Origin: Anaerolineae bacterium
GTDB lineage: Bacteria > Chloroflexota > Anaerolineae > 4572-78 > J111
Assembly: GCA_023151115.1 (NCBI GenBank)
Contig: JAKLJP010000008.1
Span: 183,966-247,965 of the forward strand
Reading direction: 5' to 3'
Length of the DNA stretch: 64,000 nucleotides
The position numbers and the translations under genes were made by a program. The notes under the pieces are model-generated. The model ran no database searches. It had not been told where the DNA came from and saw only the letters and a program-made list of their open reading frames with translations. Of this stretch, positions 50,235-57,750 are shown piece by piece. Within the stretch, counting starts at the first letter, position 1. Each line of letters starts with the position of its first letter.

Positions 50235-53200
50235 ATGACCTCCCCCGAAGCCGACGAATTTACCGCTCGTTTCCCCGATGAAATCAGAATGTTGCTGGCT
50301 ATGCTGCGCATGAGCAATCTGGGTGGGCTGGCCGTGGCCGAGTGTGATGACCTGGACCTGCGCACCCGGCTGATTGATTATTTTCGCCGCCGCCTGGAGA
50401 GCGATGGTATCTACGTTTTTAATTATGAGGTCGGAGCCAAAGATACCAACCTGGTCCGCAGCCTGACCGAATTGACCGACCAGGCCCGCTTCAAAAACCT
50501 GGAACTAACCGGTAAATACAAGTCCATTGTATTTTTTGTCTATGGCATCGAAAAATTTACCACGGAACAGCGGGCCACCTTTGTTCGCCTCCTTAATTTT
50601 TTGCGTGACCGGCTAACCCTGATTGCCCAACCGATTGTTATTTGGGGCACTTCGGCTTTTGTAACCCAACTGGCCCGTAACGCTCCCGATTTCTGGAGCT
50701 GGAAAGGTCATTTTTTCAGTTTTCCCTCGCTTAACCCAGCCGTGAACAGCGTCAAAAATCGCTCCGATTCTGAACCCATTGACCTTTACGCCAACCTACC
50801 GCCCCTACGCCGTTACCTTCGCCGGGTTATCGAAGACCCGGATTATACCGTTTGGAAAGATTTGTATGTGCCCCTTAAAGCGACTCGCGCGGCTGAAACG
50901 ATTACGCCCTTTCCTTCTCGCCACACTCTTACCTTTGAGGAGTTAAAACAACTGGCCCCTTTATTCCCCACCGCCGAAGCGGTTGAGGCCAACCAGGTGG
51001 TCTTTGAGCGAGGCCAGCCGGGCGACAAATGTTATGTGATTGTTAGCGGCGAGGTCGAGGTGCTGGCCCCCGATGCCCTGGGCAATGACATGCTGGTGGC
51101 CAAATTAGGCCGGGGCGATTTTTTTGGCGAAATTGCGCTGATTAAACGAATTCCCCGTACCGCCACGGTGCGGACCACCAAACCCTCAAAATTTGTCATT
51201 CTGACTCATCGCTCGTTGAGCTTGCTGACCAATCGCGCGCCGGCTGTGCTTGACCTGCTCACCGATATTGCCCAACGCCGCCTGGAAGACGCCCGCGAGC
51301 GGGGCGTCCAGGAGACGGTTTCCCCTCTGCGCCGCTTTGGGATTGAAGGTTCCAGCCTGATACGTCAAACCCCGGTGGATGTCCGCGAGCTGACCACCGA
51401 TGACCAACGGACCATCATTTTGGGCGAGGCCGGGGCCGGCAAAACCACTGTCTTGCGCCGGTTCATGCTTGATACCGCGGAGGCGGCAGAACGAGCTTTA
51501 GCCCAGGGCAAACAGCCGATTGTGCTGCCCATTTTTATCAAGCTCAATGCGCTCACGCCCGGCAAAACCCTGGAAAGTATTATTCTTAAAGCTTTTCATA
51601 ACTACGAAATTTTTGAACTCGATAGCGAAACAGAGGTGACCAAATTGCTGAAGGGTGAGGGCCCGGAAGGCAGCCTGATCCACTCGATTTTGTTTTTGAT
51701 GGACGGTCTCAACGAGATGCCGCTGCAACCCAAAACCCGGCCTGAGTTGAACCGCTTTATCCAGACCTATCCCCATCACCGCTTTATCATTTCCTGCCGG
51801 GCGCAGGATTACACCTCCCTCTATGGTTTTCGGACGGCATTATTGCAGCGGCTGGCCGGCGAGGATATCGAAGCCTTTTTGGTCAACTATCTGCGGGCCG
51901 AGCAGGGCCGCAAAGTGGCCCGTGAAATCTACAGCGACCCCCAACTGGAAGACCTGGCCCAAACCCCGCTGGCGCTGTACATGTTTGCCCAAATTGCCAA
52001 GCGCAGCGACGAAGCCCTGCCCAAAAATCGGGGCATCCTGTTTGAGGTGTTTACCGATAACTTGTTGGAGCGGACTGACAGCGAGTGGTGGAAAATTTTT
52101 GGCCGCTCCAAATCACAGGCGCCGCTGGTGCTGCGGCGAAGTGTACTGGCCAGCCTGGGCCTGGCCATGCAGGAAGAGGAAGTATGGTCTTTTCCCCGCG
52201 CCCGCTGGACTGAACTGATCACCAAAGAACTTTACCTCTATCGCGAAGGGGCCACCCCCGGCGAGCGGGTCGAAGTGCAGTATATCACCCCCGAAGATGT
52301 GCATGAAGAAATCAAGCACAGCGGCTTACTGCGCTACTCCGACGACCGGGCCTGGGTAGAATTTGCCCATCACACCTACCAGGAATTTTTTGCGGCGCTG
52401 GCCCAGCGCGAGCAGGGCCAGGACCTTGAACCGCGCCTGCGCACCACCGAGGCCCGCCGCCGCTGGCAGGGCACCATTGTGCTGCTCTACGGGATTGCTC
52501 ACGATAACGCCGCCCTGTACTCCAAAATTTTAGGCCAGGAGAATGATTACGCCCGAATCTGGCTGGCGGCACAGTGTTTAGCCAACTCCGGCGAGGAGAT
52601 TAGCCAGGCTTTGCGCCGGTTGGAGCAGCGGCTGCCGCAGCAGCAGCATTTTGCCCTGCTCTTCAGCGTCGGCCTGGCCTGCCGCCAACTGGGCCGCTAC
52701 CCCGAAGCCTTGACCTATTTGAATATGGCTATCGAAGAAGAACCCGGCTCGGCCGAGGTGCAGTACGAACTGGGGTCGCTGTATCGCCAGGTGGACCAGT
52801 TTGAGCGGGCCATTATTCATCTGGAGGAGGCCATCCGCCTGCGTTCCGATTTTGTGGACGCTTATAACCAACTGGGGATTACCTATCACGACCAGGGCAA
52901 GTATATCGAAGCTTTGACCGTTTTTAAAGCGACTACCCAGCTTGAGCCGGTCAATTCGCACCATTTTTACAACCTGGGCGCGGTCCAAAAAACGCTGCGC
53001 GATTATGTCTCGGCCCGCGAGTCCTTCCGCACCGCCTTGCAGCTCAAACCCGATTATACCGAAGCGCGAGTACAGCTTGATATTCTGGAGAAAGCCCTGG
53101 CCACCGGCGTGGTGCGGGTGCTGGAAAATATTCCTATCCTCAGCAAGATGACTTTGGAGCAAAGTGTGCTGCTGGCCAACCGGATCAAGGTGGCCGAATA

Positions 53201-54155
53201 CAAGCCGGGCCAGATTGTGTTTCACATGGGCGAAATGGGCGATACCTTTTACATCATCGAGGTGGGGGAAGTGGAGGTGCTGGCCCCGGATATGGCCGGG
53301 CAGTCGGTGGGGGTGATCAACCGCCTAAAACCGGGCGACTTTTTTGGCGAGATTGCGCTACTACGGGCGGTGCCCCGCACCGCCACCATCCGCGCTGTCA
53401 AGCCGACCCGTCTGCTGGCCATCAGCCGCGAGGATTTTGATGCCGTTGTTGACAAGTACCCCTCCATCGCTCACGGCCTGGCCGAAACGTCGGGGCTGCG
53501 GCTGCTGCGTGACCGGCAGATTGGCCGCCGGACCGATCTGGAACCCTATTACGACCCCGGCTACATTGCCGAGTTGACCCACCAAAATGAGGTCACGGTG
53601 GTCATGGGCGACATTCACGGTTCCACCCACCTGACCAACTCGATTGGCCCGGAACTGATGGTGGCTTTTTTGGATGAGTATTTGCTGCGTATGTCTACTA
53701 TCATCGTCCAGGCCGGTGGGGCCATGGACAAAAGCTTGGGCGACAGCGTGATGGGGGTGTTTGGCAATTTCCCCAGCCGCCAGGGGGGTCAAAGAAGTTC
53801 GTCGGCCAATGCGGCTTTGCTGGCGGCCCTCAAAATGCGCCAGGCTTACCTGACCCTGCGCGACGAGTGGAAAAAAGAGAGCCAGGAGTTTGCCCAAACC
53901 GGCATGGGCATTGGTGTCAGCACCGGCAAAGTGACCACCGGCACCGTCGGCCCGGAAGCGACCATGGTCGGCCCGGCGGTGAATATGTCCAGTAAACTGA
54001 GCAAAATGGCGATCAAAGGCCGCACCGAAAGCGAAATTTATATAGACGCCCGCACCCGCAGCCTCCTGGGCGAGTCGGTGATGGCCGAGCAGTTGGATAC
54101 CGAGTACACCAAAAAGAAGGTCGGCGTGGCTTTGGAGGCGTATCGGGTGGTGTAA
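50235..54155 (+). CDS. NACHT ATPase with two cyclic-nucleotide-binding domains, TPRs and a class III nucleotidyl cyclase
   Basis: A 1306-residue soluble multidomain protein. Order: a degenerate ATPase-like region without Walker A (1-225, PIVIWGTSAFVTQLARNAPDFWSW); cyclic-nucleotide-binding domain 1 (about 235-360, FFGEIALIKRIPRTATVR); NACHT ATPase (IILGEAGAGKTTVLRR at about 394-409, ILFLMDGLNEMPL); helical arm; TPRs (about 790-955); cyclic-nucleotide-binding domain 2 (about 970-1085, FFGEIALLRAVPRTATIR); class III cyclase (about 1118-1305). In the cyclase, Asp1126 and Asp1170 are the metal ligands, Lys1166 and Thr1243 fit ATP selection, and Asn1250 is present. The transition-state Arg is Lys1254. 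Both binding domains keep the Glu and Arg that hold cyclic phosphate. It can plausibly make and sense its own second messenger under NACHT control. Confidence 0.87.
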   Translation: MTSPEADEFTARFPDEIRMLLAMLRMSNLGGLAVAECDDLDLRTRLIDYFRRRLESDGIYVFNYEVGAKDTNLVRSLTELTDQARFKNLELTGKYKSIVFFVYGIEKFTTEQRATFVRLLNFLRDRLTLIAQPIVIWGTSAFVTQLARNAPDFWSWKGHFFSFPSLNPAVNSVKNRSDSEPIDLYANLPPLRRYLRRVIEDPDYTVWKDLYVPLKATRAAETITPFPSRHTLTFEELKQLAPLFPTAEAVEANQVVFERGQPGDKCYVIVSGEVEVLAPDALGNDMLVAKLGRGDFFGEIALIKRIPRTATVRTTKPSKFVILTHRSLSLLTNRAPAVLDLLTDIAQRRLEDARERGVQETVSPLRRFGIEGSSLIRQTPVDVRELTTDDQRTIILGEAGAGKTTVLRRFMLDTAEAAERALAQGKQPIVLPIFIKLNALTPGKTLESIILKAFHNYEIFELDSETEVTKLLKGEGPEGSLIHSILFLMDGLNEMPLQPKTRPELNRFIQTYPHHRFIISCRAQDYTSLYGFRTALLQRLAGEDIEAFLVNYLRAEQGRKVAREIYSDPQLEDLAQTPLALYMFAQIAKRSDEALPKNRGILFEVFTDNLLERTDSEWWKIFGRSKSQAPLVLRRSVLASLGLAMQEEEVWSFPRARWTELITKELYLYREGATPGERVEVQYITPEDVHEEIKHSGLLRYSDDRAWVEFAHHTYQEFFAALAQREQGQDLEPRLRTTEARRRWQGTIVLLYGIAHDNAALYSKILGQENDYARIWLAAQCLANSGEEISQALRRLEQRLPQQQHFALLFSVGLACRQLGRYPEALTYLNMAIEEEPGSAEVQYELGSLYRQVDQFERAIIHLEEAIRLRSDFVDAYNQLGITYHDQGKYIEALTVFKATTQLEPVNSHHFYNLGAVQKTLRDYVSARESFRTALQLKPDYTEARVQLDILEKALATGVVRVLENIPILSKMTLEQSVLLANRIKVAEYKPGQIVFHMGEMGDTFYIIEVGEVEVLAPDMAGQSVGVINRLKPGDFFGEIALLRAVPRTATIRAVKPTRLLAISREDFDAVVDKYPSIAHGLAETSGLRLLRDRQIGRRTDLEPYYDPGYIAELTHQNEVTVVMGDIHGSTHLTNSIGPELMVAFLDEYLLRMSTIIVQAGGAMDKSLGDSVMGVFGNFPSRQGGQRSSSANAALLAALKMRQAYLTLRDEWKKESQEFAQTGMGIGVSTGKVTTGTVGPEATMVGPAVNMSSKLSKMAIKGRTESEIYIDARTRSLLGESVMAEQLDTEYTKKKVGVALEAYRVV

Positions 54156-54202
54156 AGTACAAGATTTGCCGGGTTTCAAAGGTAGGTCAATATAACTCAG
54201 GC

Positions 54203-56377
54203 TTATTGTGGCCAGCTTTGATCAATCTCCTGCAACACCGTCTCCAAATCGGCCCCATTGACCCAATCTACCATGCCCCGCCAGAATGAGCCGGTCCCAA
54301 CTGGGCCGGGCATCAGGTCGGAGCCGTCAAAGCGGTAGGTGTCGGCGCTGAGAATGATTTGGGCGAAACGCAGGTCGGCCGCCGAGGGATACCATTCCAG
54401 GGGCACATTACGGTGGGGGGCGATAAAACCACCGGCCTCTACGAAGCCTTTGGTCGCTTCGACGGTGGTTAAATAACGCATGACTTCCCGCACTTCAGGC
54501 CGATCATTAAACATGGCAAAGATTTTGCCACCGCCTAAGACCGGGTGGCCGAACTGCGGGTCAATGGGCGGTAGATAGAAAAAGTCATAATCCTGGCCAT
54601 ACCTGACAGTTTTAGGAAAAAAAAGCTGTGGCATCCATGAGCCTTGCCGGTGCAGGTAACAGCCCGGTGGGTTTTCAAGAAGATGGAGCGAACTATCTGC
54701 CGGACTTTCAGTCGCAATGTTAGCTTGGCCGCCATAAACGTAGCCCTCTTTAAACCAGATACCCGCCAGGATTTCAAAGGCCCGGCGGACTTCGGGGGAG
54801 TTAAAGGGCAACTCGTGGCGCACCCAGGCGTCATAGGTTTCCGGGGGAGCGATGCGCAGCAAAATATCTTCCACCCAATCGGTGCCGACCCAGCCCGAGG
54901 CGTCGCCATCCTCCATGCCGACGCACCAGGGCGTCCTACCGTCGGCCACCATCTGGTCCGACAGGGCGATGAGCTCGTCCCATGTTGCCGGTACTTTGTA
55001 GCCGGCGGCCTCGAACTCCGGCTTGGGATACCAGACCAAACTTTTTAAGCCAGCTTCATACCAAACGCCGACCATCCTGCCATCAACTGTGGCCAGCTCT
55101 AAAAAGGCGTGAGGGTACTGCCGGCGCAAATAATCCTCGCTCAAAAAAGTTCTAACATCAATGAGCTTGCCTTGCCGGGCAAAGTCGGCCATGTAGCCTG
55201 GCTGCGGAAAGTCGGCTATATCAGGGGGGACGCCCCGTTTAACGCTGGCGGCAATTAATGTCTCAAATGACTCTCCGGCTGAACTGTAGATCACGTTGAT
55301 GCCGGTTCTGTCTTCAAAAGGTTGCATAGATCGCTCAAACGACTTAACAACCTCATCCGGGACCGCACCCACGATTGTGACTGTTGTCCCGGCTAAGTCC
55401 TGAGTGGCAGCTTCGCCGCCTGTGTCGCTAAGGGGGTAGGGAGTTCCGGCTTCGAAGTTTGTTTCCGTAGCTACCGTAGGCCCTCTTGAAACATCAGCCA
55501 GGCTGTTGAGATCAAGGAAACTGCTCACGGCCACCACCAGTCCGCCCACCAAACTTATCGCCCCGATGACGCCGAGCAGAGTCCAGGATAAACTACGGCG
55601 TTGAGTAGGGTAGTCCAACCGCCCCTCGGCTTGGCGGTTTAAAGGCGCGGCTCCGGGCTGCATTTGGGGGGAGGATACCTCAGCCGGAGATGACCCTATC
55701 TGGCCCTGCTGGACCGCCTGCGCCAGGGCTGTGGTTTCAGCCCCCGGAGTGATACCTAACTCCGCCTGGAGCGCGTGGCGGCACTGCTCAAACTGGGCCA
55801 GGGCGGCCTCGCGTTTGCCCTGGCGGGCGTAAGCCGCGATTAAAGCGCGATACCAATCTTCCCGCAGATTATCCAGCCGCAACAGCCGGTGAGCCGTTTC
55901 GACCACGGCGGCGTCAGCGCCTTGTTGCTCAAGCACAGCCAATTGCTGTTCCAAAGCTTGCTGATAACGTCCGCGTAGACGCTCCCGTTCAAAGAAGGCC
56001 CAATCCTCAAAGCGGAAAGCATCGCGCAGGTGCAGCCCTTCCAGAAAATCGCCCCGGTACAGCTCAAGCTGACCCGCTTCAAAAGCGGTCACATCCAGCC
56101 AATAATCACTCTCAAAATTGAAGGCCACTTCCTGCCGGTCGGCCAGGAGATAATCAGGGCCAATCGTCCGCCGGAGTTCGGATAAAATCCAGCGCAGATT
56201 GGCCCTGGGATCGTCGGAATGGTCAAAGAGTAAATCAACCAGGTGTTGGCGAGTGTGAGCTTTGCCTGTTATCAGCAAATAGGCCAGCAGCGCCAGCGAT
56301 TGATAGCCACGTATCTGGATCGACTGGTCATCACGACTGATCTGAATTGGCCCCAACAAACGAATGATGAGAGTCAT
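54203..56377 (-). CDS. One-component membrane regulator: BTAD DNA-binding domain, TM helix, extracellular solute-binding protein
   Basis: A 724-residue fusion. Residues 1-95 are an OmpR-type winged helix (IIRLLGPIQISRDDQSIQIRGYQSLALLAYLL), and 95-245 the BTAD TPR-like helices. A single membrane helix (SWTLLGVIGAISLVGGLVVAVSSFL, about 264-287) follows, then a type 1 sugar-binding periplasmic-type protein (about 330-724: VTIVGAVPDEVVKSFERSMQPFEDRTGINVIY, PATWDELIALSDQMVADGRTPWCVG, LPPIDPQFGHPVLGGGKIFAMF). DNA binding inside and ligand capture outside in one chain recalls ToxR/CadC-type receptors. The ATG at 56377 has AAGGTGG five bases upstream and is preferred to a GTG at 56386. No ABC permease genes are nearby. 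Confidence 0.88.
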   Translation of the reverse strand: MTLIIRLLGPIQISRDDQSIQIRGYQSLALLAYLLITGKAHTRQHLVDLLFDHSDDPRANLRWILSELRRTIGPDYLLADRQEVAFNFESDYWLDVTAFEAGQLELYRGDFLEGLHLRDAFRFEDWAFFERERLRGRYQQALEQQLAVLEQQGADAAVVETAHRLLRLDNLREDWYRALIAAYARQGKREAALAQFEQCRHALQAELGITPGAETTALAQAVQQGQIGSSPAEVSSPQMQPGAAPLNRQAEGRLDYPTQRRSLSWTLLGVIGAISLVGGLVVAVSSFLDLNSLADVSRGPTVATETNFEAGTPYPLSDTGGEAATQDLAGTTVTIVGAVPDEVVKSFERSMQPFEDRTGINVIYSSAGESFETLIAASVKRGVPPDIADFPQPGYMADFARQGKLIDVRTFLSEDYLRRQYPHAFLELATVDGRMVGVWYEAGLKSLVWYPKPEFEAAGYKVPATWDELIALSDQMVADGRTPWCVGMEDGDASGWVGTDWVEDILLRIAPPETYDAWVRHELPFNSPEVRRAFEILAGIWFKEGYVYGGQANIATESPADSSLHLLENPPGCYLHRQGSWMPQLFFPKTVRYGQDYDFFYLPPIDPQFGHPVLGGGKIFAMFNDRPEVREVMRYLTTVEATKGFVEAGGFIAPHRNVPLEWYPSAADLRFAQIILSADTYRFDGSDLMPGPVGTGSFWRGMVDWVNGADLETVLQEIDQSWPQ

Positions 56378-56826
56378 TTTGACCACCTTCGTTTATGATG
56401 AACTATGGAGAACAAATCGGTGAGGCAGGGAGAGGAGAACTGGGTAAATCTGAAACAGGAGTCCAAAGTTTACTTTGGACTCCTACTTTTTGGCGTATCT
56501 CATTCCCAATTTTATCGTATTTCAAATACGGCGTCAAGATACCGTTGGATGGGGGATGTGTTCAGATTTGGGGGCGAATTCGGTGGATAGCGTAGACAGG
56601 CCCCCTCCCCAACCCTCCCCCGCAGCGGGGGAGGGCGCTCTTCCCCCCCTCTCCGAAGCGGTGTGGGGGTTGGGGGGTGAGGTCTGCCCCCAAAAGCGAA
56701 CACACCCTTGGATGGGAAAATGGGGGTCATCCAACGATAGCTCCAACGCTCCATCCAATGGGGGCTTGGTAAATTGGGAACAAATTATTTATCCAAAAGT
56801 GTTTGCAGCATCGAAAGGAGAGAAAA
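56378..56826. other. Repeat-rich spacer upstream of the NTF2-like gene
   Basis: Contains the family G element (56557-56704) and flanking words TTGGATGGGG / CATCCAACG / CCATCCAATGG, which suggest that the element sits in an older palindrome. AAAGGAG at 56814-56820 serves the next gene. No open frame here has a protein-like composition. Confidence 0.55.
56557..56704. repeat. Family G inverted-repeat element, copy G1
   Basis: About 148 bp with ends TGTGTTCAGATTTGGGGGC and GCCCCCAAAAGCGAACACA mirrored, and a GC-rich inner hairpin (CCCCCGCAGCGGGGG). The left 43 bp recur at 63949-63991. No clean target duplication was found. Confidence 0.7.
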
Positions 56827-57285
56827 ATGAAAGCAAGATTTTTGATGGTTCTCTTGGTCTTGGTGGTTCCTGTCCTGCTGATGGCGCCGCCAGCGCAGGC
56901 CAATGTGGGGTCTATCTTCACCGTAGACAGCCTGTTCACCGCGCTGAATACAGGCGAAATGGATGTAGCTTTGGCCGCATTTGCGGCCGATGCAGTGGTT
57001 GAGAACCGGGTGCGGGGTGAAACCTATCAGGGTGCGGCTGAAATTGAGCCGATGTTGCAGGCCATGCAGCGCGAGGGCCGCCAATACGAGATTGTTCGGG
57101 TGGAGATGGTGGGAGATACGATTACTGTGGCTGTTGAAATCTCCGATCGCGGCCAAATGTGGGGCACAGAAACAATTACGGCCGAGGTCCGCGAGGGTAA
57201 ATTGCAAAAGCTTACTGTCTCGGCCATTCAATTGAAGTTGTGGCGCTGTCCCGGCGACCGCGTTCCGGCCAACCAATCTTTGTGA
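56827..57285 (+). CDS. Secreted NTF2/SnoaL-like protein
   Basis: A 152-residue exported protein. The signal peptide (RFLMVLLVLVVPVLLMAPPAQA) precedes a SnoaL/NTF2-like cone (VDSLFTALNTGEMDVALAAFAADAVVENRVRGETYQGAAEIEPMLQAMQREGR... and beta strands EIVRVEMVGDTITVAVEISDRGQMWGTETITAEV). Such folds bind small hydrophobic ligands or act as enzymes; here no catalytic His/Asp pair is clear. A lone cysteine and a short basic tail end it. Start ATG six bases after GAAAGGAG. Downstream lie stacked repeats. Confidence 0.8.
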   Translation: MKARFLMVLLVLVVPVLLMAPPAQANVGSIFTVDSLFTALNTGEMDVALAAFAADAVVENRVRGETYQGAAEIEPMLQAMQREGRQYEIVRVEMVGDTITVAVEISDRGQMWGTETITAEVREGKLQKLTVSAIQLKLWRCPGDRVPANQSL

Positions 57286-57360
57286 ACTTGTCACGATCCT
57301 TTTTGGATAAGGTGGAGCAAAAATTAAAGTAATCGAACGGAGAATATACCCAACGCATTT

Positions 57361-57624
57361 CAAAATTTCCGTAGCTGACGCATCCCCATGCGTCAGCGGA
57401 CGGCATAGGGATGCCGTCCTACTCAGCCATGTCATTTCGACCGCAGGGAGAAATCCCCGATACCTCACTTTTAGGTGTTGTGCCCTGGGGATTTCTCGCT
57501 CCTTCGTCGCTCAAAATGACATGAGCCTCAGTGGATCCAATTTTTCACCGTAGCTGGCGCATCCCTATGCGTCAGCGGGCGGCATAGGGATGCCACCCTC
57601 CTCAAATTTGGATCTACTGAGCCT
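57361..57624. repeat. Stacked repeats: family A remnant, family C copy C4 and family A copy A4
   Basis: From left to right: a family A core without ends (57361-57424), family C copy C4 (57428-57523, ends CATGTCATTTCGACC and CAAAATGACATG), then a complete family A element (57529-57619, ends CAGTGGATCC and GGATCTACTG) with exact AGCCT duplications at 57524-57528 and 57620-57624. The AGCCT directly follows the C4 end, so A4 landed beside it. Confidence 0.88.
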
Positions 57625-57690
57625 AAGTAGTAACCTTTTTGAGTTTAATTCTAGCACGGCCTGATAAGGTTGACAACGTTGGTCTTGATA

Positions 57691-57737
57691 GCGCCCTTCG
57701 ATACGGCTTCGTTTCGCTTCGGCCTACTCAGGACGCC
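57691..57737. repeat. Family D repeat, copy D3
   Basis: GCGCCCTTCGATACGG...CGGCCTACTCAGGACGCC, the inverse orientation of D1 and D2. It ends 14 bp before the stop of the P1B ATPase gene. Confidence 0.6.
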
Positions 57738-57750
57738 ATTTCTCCAAACC

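Noticed and set aside
56387..56802. Short overlapping open frames read as small genes
   Set aside because: They translate the family G repeat and poly-Pro/Gly hairpins, change reading frame between arms and have no ribosome-binding sites.
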